A stretch of 64,000 bases of DNA from Jatrophihabitans sp. GAS493 (GTDB lineage Bacteria > Actinomycetota > Actinomycetes > Mycobacteriales > Jatrophihabitantaceae). A model generated the notes under the pieces. It did no database searches, had not been told where the DNA came from, and worked only from the letters and a program-made list of their open reading frames with translations. Below are positions 32,112 to 39,365 of this stretch, piece after piece. The first letter of the stretch is position 1. Each line of letters opens with the position of its first letter. The stretch covers positions 4,325,568 through 4,389,567 of the forward strand of contig NZ_LT907982.1 of the NCBI RefSeq assembly GCF_900230215.1. Direction: 5' to 3'. The position numbers and the translations under genes are program-made.

Positions 32112-32930
32112 GTGCCCGAACTACCTGAGGTCGAGTCCGCCCGCAGCGTCATCGAACGGGCCGCGTTGCATCGCGTGATCGTCGACGTGGACGATTCGGA
32201 CACCTACGAATGCCGCCCGCACTCGCCGGGAGAGATCCGCAGCGCGCTCCTGGGCCGCAGCCTGACGGTCGCCCATCGCCAAGGCAAGAGCATGTGGTGT
32301 GACACCTCCGGCGTCGGCCGGTCGAAGTCGCCCGGTCCGACCTTGGGGATCCACCTCGGCATGTCGGGCAAGATCGTCATCGCCGACGGCCAGGGCAGCG
32401 AGGTCGACGGAGGCGACTACTGGGAGCGCGGACGGGCGGCCGGCGACTACCGATTCTCCCGCTTTTCATTGGCGTTCGCCGACGGTGGCCGACTGCTACT
32501 CATCGACCCGCGCCGCCTGGGACGGGTTCGTCTCGATCCACCCGTCGAGCGCCTCGGACCGGACGCCCGCCAGATCACCGGCCCGCAGTTTCGCGCCATG
32601 CTGGCTCGGGGCAGCGCGCCGGTGAAGGCGCGGCTGCTCGATCAGGAGGCGGTCGCCGGCATCGGCAACCTGCTGGCCGATCAGGCCCTCTGGCTGGCCA
32701 AGCTCAACCCGTCCCGTCCGGTGAACACGCTGGATCGTTCCGAGACCGACCGTCTCTACCGGGCGGTGCGTCGCGCAGTTGGTGCGGCCATCGACGGCGG
32801 CGGCGTGCACACACTCTCGATCATTCCGTTCCGCACGCATGATGCGCACTGCCCGCGGTGCGGATCGGTCATGAAACGCGGGACGGTGGGCGGCCGCACC
32901 ACCTGGTGGTGTGCCCGCGAGCAGGCGTGA
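32112..32930 (+). CDS. Fpg/Nei-family DNA glycosylase
   Basis: A 272-residue bifunctional glycosylase/AP lyase. The GTG at 32112 is chosen because it yields MPELPEVE: the exposed Pro2 is the catalytic nucleophile and must follow the start. The helix-two-turn-helix (GIGNLLADQALWLAKLNPSRP) and the beta-hairpin lysine region (AHRQGKSMW) are present. The C-terminal zinc finger reads CPRC, 16 residues, then CARE, so the fourth cysteine is replaced by Glu, which would weaken or change zinc binding. The enzyme repairs oxidised bases and works with the divergent AP endonuclease. Fpg versus Nei specificity cannot be set from sequence here. Confidence 0.9.
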   Translation: MPELPEVESARSVIERAALHRVIVDVDDSDTYECRPHSPGEIRSALLGRSLTVAHRQGKSMWCDTSGVGRSKSPGPTLGIHLGMSGKIVIADGQGSEVDGGDYWERGRAAGDYRFSRFSLAFADGGRLLLIDPRRLGRVRLDPPVERLGPDARQITGPQFRAMLARGSAPVKARLLDQEAVAGIGNLLADQALWLAKLNPSRPVNTLDRSETDRLYRAVRRAVGAAIDGGGVHTLSIIPFRTHDAHCPRCGSVMKRGTVGGRTTWWCAREQA

Positions 32931-32950
32931 GCTAGGCCTTCGGGGGTTTC

Positions 32951-33772
32951 TTACGCCCGCTGCGCGACGACGAGCAGGTACTCCCACTCCATGACTCCAC
33001 TGGCGGCTCCGAAGCGCTCGGCGAGTTCGATCAGGGCTCGATCCAGGTCGGCTGTGCGCTGCGGGTCGTCGGCGACGTTGCGATAGGCGGCGATGGTCGG
33101 ACCGTAGAAGGTCGCGAAGAACTCTCGGAATATCGCGGCGGAGGCGAAGCGGTCGACTCTCAGCACCCGCCGCTCGGCCTGCAGATCAGTGGCCTCCGCA
33201 CCCAGTAGCGACCGGATATGCTCCTCGTCGCCCCACAGCGGGCCCGGCGTGGCACCCGGAGGCGGGGCCGCCGCGAAGGGCTTCAGGGCGGCGAACATCT
33301 GACCGATGAAGCCGCTGGGCGTCCAGTTGATCAGCCCGATCCGGCCACCGGGACGGCAGACCCGAAGGAGCTCGTCGGCCACCGGCTGGTGGAACGGCGC
33401 GAACATGACTCCGAGGCAGGAGAGCACCACGTCGAACGCGGCGTCTTCGAATGGCAGGTGTTCGGCGTCGGCCTCCTGCCACTGCACCGGCAACGAAAGT
33501 CCGGCGGCGCGTTCCCGTCCGATCTGCAGTAGTTCCGGGGTGAGGTCGGTTGCCAGCACCTGAGCCCCGGCCCGGGCCGCGGGAAGGCTGGCGTTGCCGG
33601 AACCGGCCGCGACATCCAACACCGTCTCGCCCGGTTGCACCGCGGCTGACTCGACGAGGACACCGCCGAGCTCACCGACCACCTCGGTGGCTACCCGGTC
33701 GTAGTCCCCCATTGCCCACATTGCCCGGTGCTTGGCCTTGATCGGGTCCAGCACCATTGCCGCCTGCTCCAT
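32951..33772 (-). CDS. Class I SAM-dependent methyltransferase
   Basis: A 273-residue methyltransferase with a Rossmann-type SAM fold. Motif I is VLDVAAGSGNASLPAA, the acidic loop is VLATDLTPELL, motif II/III region is WQEADAEHLPFEDAAFDVVLS and post-motif is ELLRVCRPGGRIGLINW, as in UbiE/Coq5-like small-molecule methyltransferases. The start at 33772 has AGGAG upstream and gives MEQAAMVLDPIKAKHRAMW; an extension to 33847 is unlikely. It converges on the glycosylase gene. The acceptor is unknown. Confidence 0.88.
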   Translation of the reverse strand: MEQAAMVLDPIKAKHRAMWAMGDYDRVATEVVGELGGVLVESAAVQPGETVLDVAAGSGNASLPAARAGAQVLATDLTPELLQIGRERAAGLSLPVQWQEADAEHLPFEDAAFDVVLSCLGVMFAPFHQPVADELLRVCRPGGRIGLINWTPSGFIGQMFAALKPFAAAPPPGATPGPLWGDEEHIRSLLGAEATDLQAERRVLRVDRFASAAIFREFFATFYGPTIAAYRNVADDPQRTADLDRALIELAERFGAASGVMEWEYLLVVAQRA

Positions 33773-33975
33773 CGTCGTACTCCTCAGCTCGAATCCGGCC
33801 GCCGATCGGCGACGTATCCGAACGCTAAGGCTGGGGCAGGCACCCATACATCGGTGTCACTACGCATCTTCCGTCACGCTCGGCGCCTCAGTTGGCGGTC
33901 AACGCGTAGTGCTTACCGGGTGTGTCCCATTTGTTTGGGACTGCGGTGGCCGGCGTCGACGGCATCGTAGGCCGC

Positions 33976-34202
33976 ATGCCGTACTCAAATGACCTGACAG
34001 ACGAGCAGTGGGCGCTGCTGGAACCGGTGTTCAACACGCCTGGCAAGCGCGGGCCTCAGCACGCACCGGACCTGCGGCGGGTGGTGGACGCGCGGTGCCT
34101 CCAACGGCGGGCTCACCTTCCACGCCCGAGGATGCCCCTACGGCCGCACGAAGGGCGCCAAGCGCCTCGTGGCGGTCGAGGCGCACTCCCTGCCGCAGCG
34201 TG
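33976..34202 (+). pseudogene. IS5-family transposase remnant (internal deletion and frameshift)
   Basis: The first part, MPYSNDLTDEQWALLEPVF followed by RGPQHAPDLRRVVDA, is the N-terminal domain of IS5-type transposases. It is joined out of frame to a later segment, GGLTFHARGCPYGRTKGAKR then LVAVEAHSLP, which matches the middle of the same transposase family. Most of the catalytic domain is missing, so the gene is dead. Confidence 0.8.
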
Positions 34203-34364
34203 ACTGCGCACGGAATGCGGCAGAAGAGTGCGTTGGCTGTGCTATGACTGAAGGTGGATCTGGCGGTCCGCATGATCCGGCGAAGGATGATGGCGAAGGA
34301 TCGCCGATCTCCATCCCCCGCATGCAACAGCCCACTGTTCAGCCCTCGCGAAAGAGACCACATC

Positions 34365-34688
34365 ATGGCCTTCAAGGACCAGCCTTCATACATCATCAAG
34401 ATGCGCGCGAAGCCCGGAAAGGGCGACCGCCTATTCGAACTGGCGACCATCGGCATGACGAAGTCGGACTCGTCCGACCGGTTCATCATGCTTCGCGAGG
34501 ACGCCGACCCCGACGTGCTCTGGAACATCGAGGTATTCCGCTCCGTCGAAGCCAAAGACGCTTACGAGTCCAGCGACATGGCCGACGAACTTCGCGACGA
34601 GATCATCGACCTGCTCGCCGAGCCGCCGGTCCGGATCGAAGCACACCCATACGCGGCCATCCCGGCCCTGCCGGGCGACACCGAGTAG
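34365..34688 (+). CDS. Antibiotic-biosynthesis-monooxygenase (ABM) domain protein
   Basis: A 107-residue single-domain protein of the dimeric alpha+beta barrel ABM/YgiN family. The pattern SYIIKMRAKPGKGDRLFELA, FIMLREDADPDVLWNIEVFR and KDAYESSDMADELRDEIIDLL follows the family order of strand, helix, strand and helix. Members oxidise quinols or act as small heme/quinol monooxygenases. The ATG at 34365 is chosen because the upstream frame runs through the IS remnant. It lies inside the inverted ends of a decayed IS, apparently as a passenger. Its own promoter was not recognised. Confidence 0.8.
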   Translation: MAFKDQPSYIIKMRAKPGKGDRLFELATIGMTKSDSSDRFIMLREDADPDVLWNIEVFRSVEAKDAYESSDMADELRDEIIDLLAEPPVRIEAHPYAAIPALPGDTE

Positions 34689-34867
34689 GCGATACCGGCG
34701 GACCTGCCCGAGTCCGCACACGCTCATCGGCATGAGAGTGCGTTTGGGCTTCATGGCCCGAGCCGGTCCCGAAATGGGACACGCCCAGTTAGCCCCCACT
34801 CGCCTCGGTGCGTGCGCTATCGGTGCGCTGGCCTCGCGCTGTCGTTGCCCTGTCCTCGCGCTGTCGT

Positions 34868-36010
34868 TCAGACCGGCGTGAGCAGGCGGGCGGCGGCGAT
34901 GCGGGCCGAGCGGCCCTGGAGACCGAGCTTGCCGTAGATGTTCTGCAGGTGCCGCTCCACGGTGCGCCGGCTCAACTGCAGGGCGACCGCAATCTCCTCG
35001 TTCTCCCGCCCGTCGGCCACCAACCGCAGCACGTCAAGTTCGCGAGGCGACAGGAGGGAGTCAACCGAGCCGTTGAGTGGCGGACGCCGTTCACGGCCGC
35101 TGTCGCCCGCCCTGCTACCCATCCCGCCGTCCACCCGGTCGACCACCCCGTCGGCGGCCAGGAACTGGCGAACCTCCGCCACGAAGACCGGCCACGCCGC
35201 ATCCTCCTCGAGCACGATGTGGTTCTCCCCCTCCAGCGCGACCAGTCTCGCTCCGGCGATGCTGGCCGCCAGGTGCCGGCCGTACTCGAAGGAGTTCATC
35301 CGGTCCCCGACCGAGTGCAGGATCAGTGTCGGCAACGACAACTGCGGTAACAGCGCGTCGGCGTCGGCCGCGAAGCGTTGCTGCCGGGCTGTATAGGCAG
35401 TGCCGGCCGAGACCGCGACCCGCTGCAGGTCATCCAGCCAGCACATCTGCTCCTCGGTTGCCCCGGGAATCATCAGCGAGGTGAAGACGCGGCGGAAGGT
35501 CGAATCGGGGCGCGCCCATCCGACCTTGATCAGCTGCCCGAAGGTGTCCTCGAGGGCGAAGTCCTCGGCGCTCAGTCCCTGGGATGCACTGGAGTAGCTG
35601 CCGTAGAAGATCAGGCGCGACACCCGCTCGGGATGGCGTGCCGTGTAGCTGATGGCGACCGGGCCGCCCTGAGCCATCGCCATCAAGGCGAACGTCGGGA
35701 AGCCGGCGGCGTCGGCCACCGCCTCGAGGTCACCGATGCGTGCCTGAAGGCTGTGGTCGGTGACGTCCCAATCGGATAGGCCATGCCCGCGCTCGTCGAA
35801 GCGGATGACAGTGGCGAACTGGCCGAGATCGCGCAGGAAATGCCGCCAGACCGGGCTCTCCCAGTCGAACTGGAGGTGGCTCAGCCAGCAGGTGGAGATC
35901 AGCAGGGGCGGCCCCTGGCCGTGAACGGCGTAGGCGATCCGCACCCCGTCCGGTGCCTGACAGAACTGCACCTGCTGCTGCGGCAAGTGCGACCGGCCCT
36001 GGCTCGCCAT
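34868..36010 (-). CDS. LuxR-type regulator with alpha/beta-hydrolase sensor domain
   Basis: A 380-residue fusion. Residues ~20-285 are an alpha/beta-hydrolase fold (HGQGPPLLISTCW, RFDERGHGLSDWD, and the late LILHSVGDRMN with Asp and GENHIVLEED with His). The nucleophile elbow, normally GxSxGG, reads AMAQGG, so the serine is replaced by alanine and the domain is probably a ligand sensor without hydrolase activity. Residues ~315-380 are a LuxR/GerE helix-turn-helix (LSPRELDVLRLVADGRENEE and SRRTVERHLQNIYGKLG). The gene stands alone, so its target cannot be inferred. Confidence 0.88.
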   Translation of the reverse strand: MASQGRSHLPQQQVQFCQAPDGVRIAYAVHGQGPPLLISTCWLSHLQFDWESPVWRHFLRDLGQFATVIRFDERGHGLSDWDVTDHSLQARIGDLEAVADAAGFPTFALMAMAQGGPVAISYTARHPERVSRLIFYGSYSSASQGLSAEDFALEDTFGQLIKVGWARPDSTFRRVFTSLMIPGATEEQMCWLDDLQRVAVSAGTAYTARQQRFAADADALLPQLSLPTLILHSVGDRMNSFEYGRHLAASIAGARLVALEGENHIVLEEDAAWPVFVAEVRQFLAADGVVDRVDGGMGSRAGDSGRERRPPLNGSVDSLLSPRELDVLRLVADGRENEEIAVALQLSRRTVERHLQNIYGKLGLQGRSARIAAARLLTPV

Positions 36011-36249
36011 ACAGAAATCCTAACGCCGAACTCGCCGCTGCTGCGCCTGCGTCGTCGAGCGGCGCGACGCCGTCCAGCTCCGGTGTCGATGCGCTCGCCC
36101 AGACGGCGGACCCGGGTCCCTCAAGCGCCGACGAGCAGCCGCTGGCCGCCACCGGCGGCGACGAAGCGATGACAGCAATTATCGGGGCATTGCTGCTGGC
36201 TGCGGGCGGGTTGGCGGTGCTGGCGGCTCGGCGGTTCAAGGCGCGGTGA
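35953..36249 (+). pseudogene. Orphan C-terminal LAxTG cell-wall sorting signal (likely gene remnant)
   Basis: A 98-residue frame ends in LAATGG, then a hydrophobic helix (AIIGALLLAAGGLAVLAA) and a basic tail RRFKAR, the three parts of a class E (LAxTG) sortase signal. The preceding ~60 residues are Ala/Ser/Pro-rich stalk sequence. There is no signal peptide and the first 58 bases overlap the LuxR gene on the other strand. It is best read as the 3' remnant of a wall-anchored protein gene whose front was lost. A short functional gene is possible but would lack export information. Confidence 0.5.
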
Positions 36250-36252
36250 GAC

Positions 36253-36286
36253 TTCGCTTCGCTCGGGCTGCGCTCAGCGAAGCGAA
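36253..36286. terminator. 11-bp inverted repeat, bidirectional terminator candidate
   Basis: TTCGCTTCGCT and AGCGAAGCGAA pair perfectly across a 12-base loop. The hairpin lies between the sorting-signal remnant and the end of sppA and overlaps the sppA stop codon region. It probably ends transcription from both sides. Confidence 0.55.
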
Positions 36287-37953
36287 ATCTCCGGCATTCT
36301 CAGGGCGATCTCCATCGGCAGGCCGAGATCAGCGGCCAGATCGCTGGTGATCCCACCCAGGCGCGGCAGCCGGGTGGTGAGCTGTGCCCGGGGATCCTCG
36401 CTATTGCGCGGACGTCCCAGCCGCTCGATGGCCGGCACGTGCCCCGGATGCCGCACCGGAGCCCGCTTGGGCAATCCACCGCGCTCCCGGGCGATGCGCA
36501 CCGCGTCGCGCAGCCCACCGAGCTCGTCGACCAGCCCCACGTCCAAGGCGTCGGCGCCGGTCCACACCCGCCCACGAGCCAGGCCTTCGATCTCGGCCGC
36601 CGGACGCCTGCGCCCGGAGGCCACCTTGGCGACGAAGTCGTCGTAGATGCCGTCGATCATCGCGGCCAGCCGCTCCAGTTCGGCGTCACTGAAGCGGCGT
36701 CGGCTGGAGAACATCAATGACCGGTCTCCGTGCTGCACCGAGTCAGAGGTCAGGCCGATACGCTCCCTCAGCTCCCGGGTGACGAACTTGCCGCCGAAGA
36801 CACCGATGGAGCCGGTGAGCGTGGCGGGCTGAGCGACGATCACATCGGCCGGGCAGGCGATGTAGTAGCCACCCGACGCGGCGGCCTCCCCCATCGAGAC
36901 GATCACCGGTTTGCCCGCGTCGCCAAGCAGGCAGACCTCCCGCCAGATCACCTCAGACGCCACCGCCGACCCGCCCGGGGAATCGACCCGCAGCACGACG
37001 GCCTTCGCCTGCTCGTCGCGGGCCGCTGAACGCAGCGCCATGGCGATCGAATCGCTACCGGTCTGGCGCCCCATCGGCGAGCGGCGCGAGCGCCCGGAGG
37101 CGATGCCACCGCGCACCTCGACCAGCGCCACGTGTCCCCGGCGCCGTCCGGGCAGCGTCGGCGGACGACGCCGGGGACGCCACCGGTCGGCGAAGAGCAG
37201 CTCAGCGTCCGCCCCCGCCTGCGACCGGATCGCGGCGTACGCCTCGTCGCGGTAGCCGAGGCGATCGACCAGACCGGCGTCGCGGGCCTCCGGCGCGGTC
37301 CGGGGTCCGCCGTCGATCAGCCGGCGCAACTCGTCCGCGCCGACCGAGCGATCGGCGGCGATCGCCTCCAGCGCGGTGTCGAAGATCGACTCGGCCAGTC
37401 GGTCCAGCGCCAGGCGATGCTCGTCGGTGTAGCCGGTTCGCATGATCCGGTCGGCGGCGTTCTTGAACTCGTAGCGCTGCTCGAGCTGGGGCTCCACCCC
37501 GAGCCGGTCGAGGAGCCCGCGAACGAAGGTCGTCTCGATGCCGACCCCGAGCAGGCCCAGGCCACCGCCGGGTTGTAGCCAGACCTCCCCGCAGGCCGCG
37601 GCCAGCATGTAGGCGGCCATGTCGGCACCGTCGGCGAAGCTCTCAGCCCAGGCCAGCGTCGGCTTGCCGCTGCTGACGAACCGGCGAACGCCCTGTCGCA
37701 GCTCGTGCGCCATCGCCCAGGGCAGCCGTCCTCCGACCTTGACGATCAGTCCGCCGACTCGCGGGTCCTCCCCCGCCTCATGCAGTGCACGCAGGGTCGG
37801 CGAGAGCAAAGGCCGTCCCCGCAGCAGCAGCCCGGCCAGCCGATCCCCCGGTTCCGGTGAGGCCGGTGGCGAGGTGAGGTCGAGTTCCAGGATGAGCGAC
37901 GCGCGGTGGGTGAAGCCGGCCAGTGGGCCGGGAAGGGCAGGCAGCGAAGGCAT
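36274..37953 (-). CDS. sppA: Signal peptide peptidase SppA, long form
   Basis: A 559-residue protease IV / SppA with two tandem crotonase-like halves, as in the 67-kDa form that cleaves remnant signal peptides. The N-terminal half carries GGLIVKVGGRLPWAMAHEL and SSGKPTLAWAESFADGADM. The C-terminal half carries VVLRVDSPGGSAVASEV, VIVSMGEAAASGGYYIACPA with the nucleophile Ser, and LTGSIGVFGGKF. The start at 37953 has GAGGTG just upstream; the frame runs on to 38244 but that part overlaps the opposite gene. No N-terminal membrane anchor is visible, unlike the E. coli enzyme. It stands alone. Confidence 0.9.
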   Translation of the reverse strand: MPSLPALPGPLAGFTHRASLILELDLTSPPASPEPGDRLAGLLLRGRPLLSPTLRALHEAGEDPRVGGLIVKVGGRLPWAMAHELRQGVRRFVSSGKPTLAWAESFADGADMAAYMLAAACGEVWLQPGGGLGLLGVGIETTFVRGLLDRLGVEPQLEQRYEFKNAADRIMRTGYTDEHRLALDRLAESIFDTALEAIAADRSVGADELRRLIDGGPRTAPEARDAGLVDRLGYRDEAYAAIRSQAGADAELLFADRWRPRRRPPTLPGRRRGHVALVEVRGGIASGRSRRSPMGRQTGSDSIAMALRSAARDEQAKAVVLRVDSPGGSAVASEVIWREVCLLGDAGKPVIVSMGEAAASGGYYIACPADVIVAQPATLTGSIGVFGGKFVTRELRERIGLTSDSVQHGDRSLMFSSRRRFSDAELERLAAMIDGIYDDFVAKVASGRRRPAAEIEGLARGRVWTGADALDVGLVDELGGLRDAVRIARERGGLPKRAPVRHPGHVPAIERLGRPRNSEDPRAQLTTRLPRLGGITSDLAADLGLPMEIALRMPEISLR

Positions 37954-38070
37954 GCACCTCACGGTAGGCCCCGGCCGCACTTGCCGTCGATTGGGGAGTT
38001 GAATGCCCGGATTCCGGGCATTTAACTCCCCAGACGCGTGGATCGCGCCGATTCTGGGAAGGAACTCTGC

Positions 38071-39267
38071 ATGGCCGATCCCATTCCCGGCGCCCGCGCC
38101 GATCTCGATGCCGACTTCTTCGCCTATCGCAGTCTGCTGGAGAAGGAGGAGATCGAACGGCTGGAGACGCTGCGGGGGTGGCTGGAGCGCGAACTCGCAC
38201 CGATCGCCGACGAGCAGTGGGCCCAGGCCGAGTTTCCGTTCCAACTCATCCCCGGGTTCGCCGCGCTCGACCTCGCGAGCGTCCCGTATGACCTCCCGGG
38301 TAGCCCCGGCGCGGGACGGCTGCTAGCCGGATTCATCAGTCTTGAGCTCTCCCGCATCGACCCGTCTTTCTCATCTTTCTATGGCATTCACAGCGGGCTG
38401 GCGATGGGGAGCATCTACCACTGCGGCTCGGACGAGCAGCGCGACCGCTGGCTGCCGGCGATGCGACGTTTCGAGAAGATCGGCGCCTTCGGGCTAACCG
38501 AACCGCACGGCGGCTCGGACGTGGCCGGCGGCTTGGAGACGACGGCCCGCCGTGACGGTGACGATTGGGTGCTCGACGGCGCGAAGCGCTGGATCGGCAA
38601 TGGGACCTTCGCCGACCTGATCATCGTCTGGGCCCGCGACGTCGCCGACGACTCGGTGAAGGGCTTCGTCGTAGAGAAGGAGATGCCGGGCTTCACGGCG
38701 ACCAAGATGGAGGGGAAGCTTGCGTTGCGGACGGTGCAGAACGCCGACCTTGGCTTCGAGGGCGTCCGGGTGCCGGAGGCGAACCGCCTGCAGCATGCGG
38801 ACTCCTTCGCCGACACCAACACCGTGCTACGTCAGACTCGCGGCGGGGTGGCCTGGGGCGCCGTCGGGGCCATGATGGCCGTCTACGAGATCGCCGTGCA
38901 GTACGCGCAGGACCGCGAACAGTTCGGCAAGCCGATCGCCAGCTTCGAGCTGATCCAGGACCTGCTGTCGCGGATGCTGGGCAATCTCACCGCGTCCTTC
39001 GGGATGGCGGTACGGGTGGCTCAGCTGCAGGACCAGGGTGTGTTCCAGGACGAGCAGGGGGCGCTGGCCAAGTCCTATTGCACGACCCGGCTGCGCGAGT
39101 CGGTGGCCTGGGCCCGCGAGCTCCTGGGAGGTAACGGGATTCTCCTCGAATACGGGATCGCCCGCTTCTTCAACGACGCCGAAGCGCTGTATTCCTATGA
39201 GGGAACTCGCGACATCAACTCATTGATGGTCGGCCGCTCCATCACCGGCATCAGTGCCTTCACCTGA
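38071..39267 (+). CDS. Acyl-CoA dehydrogenase (glutaryl-CoA dehydrogenase-like)
   Basis: A 398-residue FAD acyl-CoA dehydrogenase. Motifs: GAFGLTEPHGGSDVAGGLET (FAD and substrate contacts), WVLDGAKRWIGNGTFADL, AVQYAQDREQFGKPIASFEL, ARELLGGNGILLEYGIARFF and the catalytic-Glu region YSYEGTRDINSLMVGRSITG. The last two are closest to the glutaryl-CoA dehydrogenase group. Start at 38071 with GGAAGGA seven bases upstream. It diverges from sppA and ends before a 21-bp hairpin. The exact acyl substrate is not fixed by sequence; a role in lysine/tryptophan or dicarboxylate breakdown is possible. Confidence 0.9.
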   Translation: MADPIPGARADLDADFFAYRSLLEKEEIERLETLRGWLERELAPIADEQWAQAEFPFQLIPGFAALDLASVPYDLPGSPGAGRLLAGFISLELSRIDPSFSSFYGIHSGLAMGSIYHCGSDEQRDRWLPAMRRFEKIGAFGLTEPHGGSDVAGGLETTARRDGDDWVLDGAKRWIGNGTFADLIIVWARDVADDSVKGFVVEKEMPGFTATKMEGKLALRTVQNADLGFEGVRVPEANRLQHADSFADTNTVLRQTRGGVAWGAVGAMMAVYEIAVQYAQDREQFGKPIASFELIQDLLSRMLGNLTASFGMAVRVAQLQDQGVFQDEQGALAKSYCTTRLRESVAWARELLGGNGILLEYGIARFFNDAEALYSYEGTRDINSLMVGRSITGISAFT

Positions 39268-39300
39268 TGCCGGAAGAGGCCGGAAGAGGCCGGAAGACGG

Positions 39301-39350
39301 CGAACCTCCTGCAGTATGTGCGTCGGAGTGCACATACTGCAGGAGGTTCG
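39301..39350. terminator. 21-bp perfect hairpin between convergent genes
   Basis: The arms 39301-39321 and 39330-39350 are perfect reverse complements over 21 bp with an 8-base loop (GTCGGAGT). The structure lies between the acyl-CoA dehydrogenase stop and the glutamine synthetase stop and will work on either strand. Three near-copies of CGGAAGAGGC precede it at 39271-39298. Confidence 0.85.
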
Positions 39351-39365
39351 GGCCCGACTCGTGCG

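Larger units (their letters stand above)
33918..34786. mobile_element. Decayed IS5-type element with inverted ends and a passenger gene
   Basis: GGGTGTGTCCCATTT at 33918-33932 and its near-perfect inverse AAATGGGACACGCCC at 34772-34786 (14 of 15 matching) bound an 869-bp segment. Within it are the remains of an IS5-family transposase and an intact ABM-type gene. The length is that of a simple IS5-family element, and the ends are oriented as terminal inverted repeats. Exact ends and any target duplication could not be fixed. Confidence 0.65.
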
